Shown: positions 1 through 6,405 of the stretch, piece by piece
Numbering within the stretch: position 1 is the stretch's first letter
Layout of the letters: the number at the start of each line of letters is the position of its first letter
DNA from: Streptomyces sp. NRRL B-1347
GTDB taxonomy: Bacteria; Actinomycetota; Actinomycetes; Streptomycetales; Streptomycetaceae
Direction of reading: 5' to 3'
Assembly (NCBI RefSeq): GCF_000720325.1
Contig: NZ_JOJM01000071.1
Location: forward strand, 1-41,330
DNA: 41,330 bases
Notes under the pieces: generated by a model
What the model was told of the DNA's origin: nothing
Seen by the model: the letters and a program-made list of their open reading frames with translations, nothing else
Database searches by the model: none
Position numbers and translations under genes: made by a program

Positions 1-142
1 GGCGTCGGGGGGGGGAGTGGGGCCCGGGATGTGTCCCGGGGGAGCCGGGCCCGGGGGCGCGGTGGGCGGCAACGGGGCAAACCCGTCTACGCTGCACGCA
101 GCAGACCCGTACCCCCGTCAGGCCCGTCAGGAGAACCAGCCG

Positions 143-1630
143 ATGTCCCAAAGCCCCGCCACCCTGCCGCCGGTGCTGCTGCACTCAGAAGCGGAGCTCG
201 CGCGGGACGCGCTCGCGACCCCCCTGCTCGCCCGTGCCGTGCGGCTCGCCCGCTGGGCCGGGCCCGACACGCGGGTCGGCGCGGGCGGCGAGCTCGTCGA
301 CGAGCAGCTGCCCGCGGCGGCGGCCGAGCTCGGGCTCGTCGACGGGGCCGAAGGACTGGAGCCCGGGGACGCGGCGGCGTACGCCAGCGAGGCCTGGCGG
401 GTCGCCGTCGACACCGGCCTCGTCGAGGTCGAGGACGCCGACGAGGACGACGCCGAGGGCACCGTGGCCACCGGCGAGGAGCTCGCGCTGATCACCTCCG
501 GCGGACCGCAGGACGTGCTCGGCATCTGGCTCGGCGCCCTGGACACCGTCTTCGCCGACGCGACGGTGCCCGACCTGGAGGACCTCGTCGACGTCATCCA
601 GGGCGGCGGCGAGGTCGACTTCGCCGAACTGGGCTGGGACCCGCAGGCGGAGGCCGAGTTCCTGGAGGGCGTCCTCGGCAACCTGTACCTGCTGACCGTC
701 AGCGAGGGCGCCCCGGAGGACGGCGCGGTGCCGCTGCCCGCGCTCGCCGCGTCCATGATCGTGCCGGACGACATGGGCGAGCCCACCGATGACATCCTGG
801 AGCAGGTCTCCGACGCGATGATGCGGCTCGACGACCAGTTCCGGATGCTCGAACCCGTCGGGCTCGTCGAGTACCAGCCCGTGGACGAGGCGCTCATGGC
901 GGACGTCGACGAGGCGGCCGAGGCCGCCGAGGCCGCGGGGGAGCCGCTGCCGCCCGTCGACGACGAGGACGTCACGCGGTACGGCATGGTCCGCCTGACG
1001 CCGCTCGGCCTGTACGGGGTGCGGGCGCGGATGCTGGACGCCGGGGTCGACGCGCCCGCCGTCGGCGACCTCGCGGACAAGGGCGCCGACTCGCTGCTCG
1101 ACGCCACCGCCGCGTTTCCGCGGGCCGCCGCGCAGGCCGAGATCGAGCGGTGGCTCGGCGGGCGCGAGCCGCTGGCCGCGGCGCGCGAGCTGCTCGCCGC
1201 CGCGCGCGGGGCGGACGAGGGCGCGCCGCTGCGGCGGCTCCACTGCCAGCAGGCGCTCTCCCTCGTCGGGGACGCGGCCGAGCCCGCGCTGCGCGAGGTC
1301 CTCGACGACGCGGAGCTCGGCGGCCTCGCGCGCGTGTGGCTCGCCGAGCACGGGGCGGCGGACGTGCCCGCCCCGTCCGAGGGCCTGGTCTTCTGGCTGA
1401 CCATCGACACGGTCGCCGCGCAGCTGGCGGCGGAGGGGAACTCCGACGAGCTGCGCGCGCTCGTCGAGGGGCTCGCCGCGCAGCACAGCGGGTTCTTCGC
1501 GGCGGCGTGGCGCGTCGACCACCCCGCGACGGCGGAGGTGCTCGAGGCGATGGGGCGGCTGCACTCGGACAAGAAGGTGGCCAAGGAGGCCCGCAAGGCG
1601 GCCTTCAAGGCCAGGTCGCAACAGCCCTAG
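143..1630 (+). CDS. Uncharacterised acidic, alanine-rich protein
   Basis: A 495-residue soluble protein that I do not recognise. The start is ATG 143, preceded by a purine-rich AGGAG at 129-133; the open frame runs further upstream but without a better start. The N-terminal half is very acidic (Asp/Glu-rich around residues 90-120 and 250-285). A segment reading LTPLGLYGVRARM near residue 290 has the look of a winged-helix wing/recognition region. The C-terminal third is Ala/Arg/Leu-rich helices that may form HEAT-like repeats, ending in a basic Lys/Arg tail. There is no signal peptide or membrane segment. It is monocistronic and convergent with the protease cluster, separated from it by a strong hairpin. 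Similar long Ala-rich hypothetical proteins are common in Streptomyces. The existence of the gene is secure from its codon pattern; the function is unknown. Confidence 0.8.
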   Translation: MSQSPATLPPVLLHSEAELARDALATPLLARAVRLARWAGPDTRVGAGGELVDEQLPAAAAELGLVDGAEGLEPGDAAAYASEAWRVAVDTGLVEVEDADEDDAEGTVATGEELALITSGGPQDVLGIWLGALDTVFADATVPDLEDLVDVIQGGGEVDFAELGWDPQAEAEFLEGVLGNLYLLTVSEGAPEDGAVPLPALAASMIVPDDMGEPTDDILEQVSDAMMRLDDQFRMLEPVGLVEYQPVDEALMADVDEAAEAAEAAGEPLPPVDDEDVTRYGMVRLTPLGLYGVRARMLDAGVDAPAVGDLADKGADSLLDATAAFPRAAAQAEIERWLGGREPLAAARELLAAARGADEGAPLRRLHCQQALSLVGDAAEPALREVLDDAELGGLARVWLAEHGAADVPAPSEGLVFWLTIDTVAAQLAAEGNSDELRALVEGLAAQHSGFFAAAWRVDHPATAEVLEAMGRLHSDKKVAKEARKAAFKARSQQP

Positions 1631-1671
1631 CCCACACCGGCCCTTCCCCCGCCCCGTCAGCGCGCCGGCCC

Positions 1672-1700
1672 GCTCGTCCTCAAACGCCGGACGGGCTGGA
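1672..1700. repeat. Copy of a recurrent Streptomyces intergenic sequence
   Basis: The stretch containing TCCTCAAACGCCGGACGG matches, from memory, a short sequence (reverse complement GTCCGGCGTTTGAGGA) found many times between genes in Streptomyces genomes, usually next to terminator-like hairpins. Here it lies just after the stop of the first gene and before a perfect inverted repeat. Only one copy of this type is seen in the window, so its repeat status rests on prior knowledge. Confidence 0.6.
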
Positions 1701-1706
1701 TCCGTC

Positions 1707-1745
1707 GCTCGCACGCCGCCGTTCTCCGGACGACGGCGTGCGAGC
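1707..1745. terminator. Bidirectional hairpin between convergent genes
   Basis: Perfect 12-bp arms GCTCGCACGCCG (1707-1718) and CGGCGTGCGAGC (1734-1745) surround a 15-nt loop that can pair further. It lies between the stop of the plus-strand gene (1630) and the stop of the minus-strand gene (1760). There is no T-run, which is usual for streptomycete terminators. Confidence 0.7.
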
Positions 1746-1759
1746 CGCTGGGTCGGCGC

Positions 1760-2212
1760 CTAACACTCGTAGCGCGTCGTGTGGCGGAACGAGGACGTCG
1801 CGCCCTCGAAGCCGTACGTGCCCCGGTACGCCGGCGGATTCTGGTACTGCCCGACGATCGTGATCGTCGACGCGCAGGACCCCTGCCCCGCCCGCTTCGC
1901 GTCGAGCCGCAGCGTGTCGCCGATGTGGCCGCCGGTGATGTCCCAGGGCGCGCCGCAGATGCCCGCGGTGATCTGGCCGCCGATGACGACGTGCGGATAC
2001 GTGTTGGGGTTGTACTTCACCTCCATCTCGAAGGTGACCTGCCCGTTGTGGAGGGTGAGCTTGCAGGCCGTCGCGACGGCCTCCGCGGAGACCTCCAGCT
2101 GCGCGGGCGCGGCGAACGCCTCGTCACGGGTCTTGACCTGCGCGCCCTGCGGGTTGAAGAAGTGGTGCTCCGCGCGCGACCGGTCCTTCTGCTTGCGTGC
2201 TTGGGTGGTCAT
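1760..2212 (-). CDS. Small Cys-containing protein, last gene of protease cluster
   Basis: A 150-residue protein of unknown function. The start is ATG 2212 with a strong GGGAGGG ribosome site about 7 nt upstream. The first 35 residues are charged (MTTQARKQKDRSR). The rest looks like an all-beta fold, rich in Thr, Gly and Val, with Cys near residues 50, 86 and 113 and a C-terminal Tyr-Glu-Cys. There is no signal peptide or transmembrane helix. It begins 25 bp after the stop of the serine protease gene on the same strand, so co-transcription is very likely. It could be a substrate, inhibitor or accessory of that protease, but no sequence motif decides this. The terminator hairpin at 1707-1745 ends the unit. 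Confidence 0.8.
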   Translation of the reverse strand: MTTQARKQKDRSRAEHHFFNPQGAQVKTRDEAFAAPAQLEVSAEAVATACKLTLHNGQVTFEMEVKYNPNTYPHVVIGGQITAGICGAPWDITGGHIGDTLRLDAKRAGQGSCASTITIVGQYQNPPAYRGTYGFEGATSSFRHTTRYEC

Positions 2213-2237
2213 GGGGTGGGCCCTCCCTTCCCGGCCG

Positions 2238-3395
2238 TCAGGCCAGCTGCTCCGCTATCTCGACGCGCAGCAACGCGCGGACGTTCTCGATGTGGTTGAT
2301 CACGGTGACGGTCGACGAACCGGCGAAGAGCAGCCCGAGCGCGACGTTGTCGAAGGTCGTCACCAGGGACCCGGAGTCGCCTCCCGCGGAGATGTTCGTG
2401 GTGAGGATCTGGTCCTTGAAGCGGGCGGTCCCCGCCGTGCCGTAGTTGACGTCGACGGTCGCGTCGACGGAGATGATGCGGCCGAAGCTGATGTTGGTGG
2501 TGCGGCCGGACTTCTTCACGCGGTCGCCCACCGCCACGTTGGTCTTGCGCCGCCAGGCGCGCGGCGCCCCGCTGAAGTACTGCTCCCGCGTGGCGTCCTG
2601 GAAGTTCACGGCCGCGAGGGCCGCGTCCACCACGTTGTTGTGCCGGTCGAGCGGGATCTGCGGCGCGAACTGGATCGTGATGAAGCGCTCCAGGGTCGCG
2701 ATGCGGTCGGCGGGGTCCTGGCCGCCGTCGAAGACGCCGGGCTGCACGACGGGGCTGCCGAGCTGGGCCCGGTTGGAGTCGGCGAGCACGTGGTTGTTGG
2801 ACAGGATGTAGAACTTCGCCGGTACGCCGAGGCCCGCGGCGGGCGGATCGACGGAGGCGCCGGGCAGGAAGTCGTAGACGACGCTGCCGAGCGTGCCCGC
2901 GGTCACGCGGACGTTGCCGACGGAGAAGCCCGAGGGGCACGGCCGCATCCGGCGCTTGAGCAGCTGCGGCTCGAACGCGCCGAGTCCGCCGGGCTCCTCC
3001 AGCCGCGGCTGTCCGATGCCGGCGAGCTGCTCGCCGATGGCGCCGTCGCCGTCGTACGCGCGCTGTGCGCGGTCGTCGGCCCGCACGCCGGCGCGCTGCC
3101 GCCGCTGGGCGGCGATGTGGCCGACGGCGATGATGTCGGTGGGCGTGCCGTCGTCCATCTGACGCGGAATCACATCCCGTTCGGGAAGCAGTGACTCCGG
3201 CACCTTCTGGGTCACGAAGACCAGGACGGCGGGCTCGCCGGTGGGCTGCCCTCCGGTCCACTTCACGCCGTGCCCGAAGCCGACGACGTTCGCGAGCGGT
3301 TCGTCGCGGCGCAGGAAGTCGCCGAGCGCCTGCTGCCGGGAGCTGTCGCTGAGGGTGCCGCCGGTGGGTCCTCGCATCCATTCGGACTGGCTCAC
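2238..3395 (-). CDS. Trypsin-like (NAL1-like) serine protease, apparently cytoplasmic
   Basis: A 385-residue protein with a chymotrypsin-type catalytic triad: His202 in SNNHVLAD, Asp257 in NNVVDAAL and Ser341 in GGDSGS. Residues 34-97 form a separate N-terminal domain (LANVVGFGHG ... VFVTQKVP ... DVIP ... TDIIAVGHIAAQ) of a type that precedes many bacterial trypsin-fold proteins. Residues 98-150 are a charged, probably disordered linker. There is no Sec or Tat signal peptide and no membrane helix, so it should act inside the cell unless a non-classical route is used. The start is GTG 3395 with an AAGGGG ribosome site. It is the middle gene of a three-gene minus-strand set: 60 bp after the mini-domain gene and 25 bp before the small Cys protein. 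Substrate and role are unknown. Confidence 0.85.
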   Translation of the reverse strand: MSQSEWMRGPTGGTLSDSSRQQALGDFLRRDEPLANVVGFGHGVKWTGGQPTGEPAVLVFVTQKVPESLLPERDVIPRQMDDGTPTDIIAVGHIAAQRRQRAGVRADDRAQRAYDGDGAIGEQLAGIGQPRLEEPGGLGAFEPQLLKRRMRPCPSGFSVGNVRVTAGTLGSVVYDFLPGASVDPPAAGLGVPAKFYILSNNHVLADSNRAQLGSPVVQPGVFDGGQDPADRIATLERFITIQFAPQIPLDRHNNVVDAALAAVNFQDATREQYFSGAPRAWRRKTNVAVGDRVKKSGRTTNISFGRIISVDATVDVNYGTAGTARFKDQILTTNISAGGDSGSLVTTFDNVALGLLFAGSSTVTVINHIENVRALLRVEIAEQLA

Positions 3396-3455
3396 GCCAG
3401 ACCACCCCTTTTCCTGAGTTTCCCCTGGCTGGAGGTCCGGGCCCGGAACGCGCCG

Positions 3456-3749
3456 TCAGGGGCCGCCCTGTGCGCCGACGTCGCCGATCGCAAGGACGCG
3501 CACGGGGACGCCTTCGAGTGTGTCCGGGACCACGTCTTCGTCCCGGAGCCGGTCGCGAGGCACTCGGCGGGTGACGAAGACGATGATCACGTCCGCGCCC
3601 GAGTGTTCGTCCCTCCCGACCCCGACCCCGGTCACATTGGCCAGCCTCATCAGCTGGTCCTCGTGCAGGCGGCGTGCCTGGCGTGCGTCCACTCCGGCTC
3701 GCCTCCCGCGTGGGTGATGCAGGTAGGGGTTGTTTATTGCCGTGGACAT
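3456..3749 (-). CDS. Stand-alone N-terminal domain paralogue of the adjacent protease
   Basis: A 97-residue protein consisting of little more than one domain. Its core (LANVTGVGVG ... VIIVFVTRRVP ... DEDVVPD ... GVPVRVLAIGDVGAQ) aligns along its length with residues 34-97 of the next gene product (LANVVGFGHG ... VLVFVTQKVP ... ERDVIPR ... GTPTDIIAVGHIAAQ). It has no protease domain. The first 35 residues are basic (HHPRGRRAG, RQARRLHEDQ). The start is ATG 3749 with a weak ribosome site; a dyad (GTAAA/TTTAC) lies upstream. It is the first gene of the cluster and probably sets its transcription. It may regulate the protease by occupying the surface its N-domain uses, or it may be a remnant of gene duplication. 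Confidence 0.75.
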   Translation of the reverse strand: MSTAINNPYLHHPRGRRAGVDARQARRLHEDQLMRLANVTGVGVGRDEHSGADVIIVFVTRRVPRDRLRDEDVVPDTLEGVPVRVLAIGDVGAQGGP

Positions 3750-3770
3750 CGGCGGTCAAGGCGGTCTGCG

Positions 3771-3787
3771 GTAAATCATGGCTTTAC
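3771..3787. promoter_or_regulatory. Small dyad upstream of the protease cluster
   Basis: Inverted repeat GTAAA (3771-3775) and TTTAC (3783-3787) with a 7-nt spacer, 22 bp upstream of the first gene of the minus-strand protease cluster. It falls in a locally AT-rich patch, suitable for a promoter or operator. No clear -35/-10 pair can be assigned. Confidence 0.35.
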
Positions 3788-3896
3788 AGCCGGTCCGCGT
3801 CTGTTGACCTTGTTTACGAAGTCCCTTCCGACCAGTTACGCGCCCGTCATCTTCGTACACCTGAACGGTGCGCGTACGGACCCCGCGGCGGAGTGC

Positions 3897-4664
3897 TCAA
3901 GTCCGCAGGTACGAGGCGCCGTTGAGGTCCATGACCGTGCCGGACGCCCACTCCGCGGCGGGCGAGGCCAGCCAGAGGACCGCCGCCGCGATCTCCTCCG
4001 CGGTGCCCGCGCGCCCGAAGGGGCTCTGCGCCCGGATGGCCTCGCCCTCCGCGCCGTCGAGCCGGTGCGCGACGCGCTCGGTGGCGAAGAAGCCGGGCGC
4101 GACCGACGCCACCGCGATGCCGTGCGGGGCGAGCGCCACCGCCAGGGACTGGCCGAGCGCGTGCACCGCCGCCTTGGTCGCGCCGTACGCGGGGTGGTCG
4201 GGCTCGCCCCGGAAGGCGCCGCGCGAGCCGATGTTGACGATGCGGCCGCCCGTGCCCTGGCCGATCATCCGGTGCGCGGCGAGATGGCTGAGGTTCGCCG
4301 TGGCCAGCAGGTTGACGGCGGTGTGCCGCTGCCACAGGGCCGCCCAGTCCTCGTACGAGGTGGTGACGGGCGGGTGCGGCAGGTTCACGGCGGCGTTGTT
4401 GACGAGCACGTCGATGCCGCCGAGCGCGTCGGCCGCCCGGTCCGCGACGTCCTTCGCCCTCGCGGGGTCCGACAGATCGCCGCCGACCAGCGCGTGTCCG
4501 TCACCGGCGAGCGAGTCGAGCGTCTCGCGGGCTTCGGGCTCGCGCGCCCCGAAGTGCACCGCGACGCGGTCGCCGTTGTCCGCGAACGCCCGGGCGAGGG
4601 CCCGGCCGAGGCCGCGCGAGGCGCCGCTGACGAGAACGCGGCGACCGGTGTTCTGCAGAGTCAT
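3897..4664 (-). CDS. Short-chain dehydrogenase/reductase (SDR)
   Basis: A 255-residue classical SDR. Visible features are the cofactor motif SGASRGLGRA near residues 13-22, the NNAA motif (VLVNNAAVN), catalytic Ser147 (NIGSRG), Tyr160 and Lys164 (YxxxK in AYGATK), and the SGTVMDLNG C-terminus typical of 3-oxoacyl-ACP-reductase-like members. Arg in the HFGAREPE region could favour NADP(H), but this is inference. The start is ATG 4664 behind GGGGGAG. It is transcribed alone, divergent from the PhoX gene, with a perfect 8-bp dyad in its upstream region. The substrate cannot be told from sequence; FabG-like keto-reduction is the default guess. Confidence 0.85.
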   Translation of the reverse strand: MTLQNTGRRVLVSGASRGLGRALARAFADNGDRVAVHFGAREPEARETLDSLAGDGHALVGGDLSDPARAKDVADRAADALGGIDVLVNNAAVNLPHPPVTTSYEDWAALWQRHTAVNLLATANLSHLAAHRMIGQGTGGRIVNIGSRGAFRGEPDHPAYGATKAAVHALGQSLAVALAPHGIAVASVAPGFFATERVAHRLDGAEGEAIRAQSPFGRAGTAEEIAAAVLWLASPAAEWASGTVMDLNGASYLRT

Positions 4665-4698
4665 ACGGATCTCCCCCTGTTGTCACTTGACGTGCCCC

Positions 4699-4726
4699 GG
4701 CATTCCTCGACATCCCCTGGAATGCC
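4699..4726. promoter_or_regulatory. 8-bp inverted repeat upstream of the SDR gene
   Basis: GGCATTCC (4699-4706) and GGAATGCC (4719-4726) are perfect inverted arms separated by 12 nt. They lie 35-62 bp upstream of the SDR start, where an operator would be expected. The regulator is not identifiable in the window. Confidence 0.45.
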
Positions 4727-4750
4727 GTGCTCCGGAAGTCGACCGCCGAA

Positions 4751-4782
4751 GTCGGACGGCGTTCAACCGCCGTTTATACGTG
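4751..4782 (+). promoter_or_regulatory. Candidate PHO box upstream of the PhoX gene
   Basis: Two adjacent 11-nt units, GTTCAACCGCC (4761-4771) and GTTTATACGTG (4772-4782), resemble the tandem 11-nt direct repeats (GTTCACC core) bound by PhoP in Streptomyces. A weaker third unit beginning GTCGGAC lies directly upstream at 4751. They are about 100 bp before a phosphatase gene, a suitable position. The second unit is degenerate, so binding needs testing. Confidence 0.45.
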
Positions 4783-4879
4783 AGCGGGAATCTGGCGCCG
4801 ACAGCGGCCCGGTGGTACGCACGCCCCCAGGACGGGCCCGAACGCCCCGCATTCGCTCCCTCAGGTCCGAGGAGAAACC

Positions 4880-6331
4880 ATGTCGTCGCTCACCCGCAGG
4901 GACTTCGCCAGACGATCCGCGCTCACCGGGGCGGGCGTCGCGCTCGCCGGCAGCGTCGGCGCGCTCGCCACCGCGCCCGGCGCCCTCGCCGCGCAGGACC
5001 TCGACGTGACGGACGCCGCCGACGCCGCAGGCCACGGCGGGCCCGGCTACGGCCCGCTCCTGCCCGACCCGAAGGGCCTGCTCGCCCTGCCCGCCGGATT
5101 CTCGTACCGCGTCCTCACGCACAGCGGCAGGACCACGCTGGAGACCGGCGAGTTCACGCCCTCCAACCACGACGGCACGGCCACCTTCGACGGGCCGCGC
5201 GGGGTGACGCTGCTCGTCAACAACCACGAGCTGAGCGGCGCCCGCACCAAGTGGAAGCACCCGGTCCCGCTCACCGAGGGGCTCGTCTACGACCCGGCGG
5301 CCGCCGGCGGCTGCACGGTCGTCGAGCACCGGCGCGGCGGCCAGGTCGCCGAGTGGGTGGGCGTCGCGGGCACCAGCACCAACTGCGCGGGCGGGTCCAC
5401 TCCCTGGGGCACCTGGCTGACCTGCGAGGAGACCGAGGACAAGGCCGGCCAGAACGGCATGACCAAGGACCACGGCTACGTCTTCGAGGTCGACCCCTAC
5501 GACCGGCGCGCCAACCGCGACCCCAAGCCGGTCAAGGCCCTCGGCCGCTACGCCCACGAGGCCGTCGTCGTCGACCCCAAGCGCGGCCACCTGTACCTCA
5601 CGGAGGACGCCTCGGGCCCCAACGGCCTGTTCTACCGCTGGACCCCGCCGCACGGCTTCAAGCACGGCCGCGGCAGGCTGCGCCGCCTCGCCGACGACGC
5701 GGGCGTCCTGAAGGCGCCCAAGTGCTTCGACTCCGGCGGCCGGTTCGTCGACGACCTGTCCCGGGCCACGCGGATCGGCACCGTCTACGGCGTCGACTGG
5801 GTGGAGGTCCCCGACCGCGACGCCCGCACGGTCCCGGTCCGCAAGCAGTTCACCGCCGGAGCCGTCACGCGCGCCCGCAAGCTCGAAGGCATGTGGTGGG
5901 GCGACGGCGGCGCGTACATCGTCTCCTCGTACGCCCGTGCCGAGAGCCCCGGCGCGCAGCACGACGGGCAGGTGTGGTTCTACCACCCGGGCCGCCGCAC
6001 CCTGACCCTGAAGGTGCTGCTCGGCGTGGACCAGGAGCCCGGCAAGGACGGTGCCTTCGACGGCCCGGACAACATCACCGTCTCGCCGTACGGCGGACTG
6101 GTCATCGCCGAGGACGGCGACGGCGTCCAGCACCTGTTCGGCGCGACGGAGCGCGGCCGCACCTATCCGATCGCCCGCAACGAACTCAACGAGGGCACGC
6201 CCGAGAAGCCCGCGTACAGCGAGTTCACCGGCGTTACCTTCTCCCCGGACGGCAGGACGCTGTACGCCAACATCCAGACCCCCGGCATCATGCTCGCGAT
6301 CACCGGCCCGTGGCGCCGCCAGCGCCCCTGA
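4880..6331 (+). CDS. Tat-exported PhoX-type (DUF839) alkaline phosphatase
   Basis: A 483-residue secreted protein. The N-terminus has a twin-arginine signal (TRRDFA at residues 5-10, then a hydrophobic segment and PGALA near residue 35), consistent with export of a folded, cofactor-loaded protein. The rest is a PhoX/DUF839 beta-propeller protein, with the family hallmarks NNHELSG, GTWLTCEET, LEGMWWGDGG and GPDNITVSPYGG. Characterised PhoX enzymes are Ca/Fe-dependent phosphomonoesterases that release phosphate from organic esters outside the membrane. This member is shorter than Pseudomonas PhoX, so its exact activity is less certain. The start is ATG 4880 with GGAGAA. A candidate PHO box lies upstream and a long bidirectional hairpin follows the stop. 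Confidence 0.85.
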   Translation: MSSLTRRDFARRSALTGAGVALAGSVGALATAPGALAAQDLDVTDAADAAGHGGPGYGPLLPDPKGLLALPAGFSYRVLTHSGRTTLETGEFTPSNHDGTATFDGPRGVTLLVNNHELSGARTKWKHPVPLTEGLVYDPAAAGGCTVVEHRRGGQVAEWVGVAGTSTNCAGGSTPWGTWLTCEETEDKAGQNGMTKDHGYVFEVDPYDRRANRDPKPVKALGRYAHEAVVVDPKRGHLYLTEDASGPNGLFYRWTPPHGFKHGRGRLRRLADDAGVLKAPKCFDSGGRFVDDLSRATRIGTVYGVDWVEVPDRDARTVPVRKQFTAGAVTRARKLEGMWWGDGGAYIVSSYARAESPGAQHDGQVWFYHPGRRTLTLKVLLGVDQEPGKDGAFDGPDNITVSPYGGLVIAEDGDGVQHLFGATERGRTYPIARNELNEGTPEKPAYSEFTGVTFSPDGRTLYANIQTPGIMLAITGPWRRQRP

Positions 6332-6349
6332 CCCTCGTCCGGCGGGCGC

Positions 6350-6403
6350 GAGCACACCGAGGCGGGGGCCGGCGCTGACGTCGGCCCCCGCCTCGCGGTG
6401 CTC
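6350..6403. terminator. Long bidirectional terminator hairpin
   Basis: Two 22-nt arms (6350-6371 and 6382-6403) pair with only a short internal mismatch around a 10-nt loop. The stem contains GAGGCGGGGGCCG against CGGCCCCCGCCTC. It sits between the convergent PhoX and TerD stop codons and can serve both. Confidence 0.85.
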
Positions 6404-6405
6404 TC

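Noticed and set aside
1..142. Possible N-terminal coding extension at the left edge
   Set aside because: Low-complexity GC-rich sequence reading GPGMCPGGAGPGG-like; the ribosome site at 129-133 supports a start at 143. I see nothing else in it.
31..792. Long open frame rich in Arg/Gly/Ala overlapping the first gene
   Set aside because: Its composition (Arg and Gly runs) is typical of an out-of-frame reading of GC-rich coding DNA; the frame from 143 has the expected third-position GC bias.
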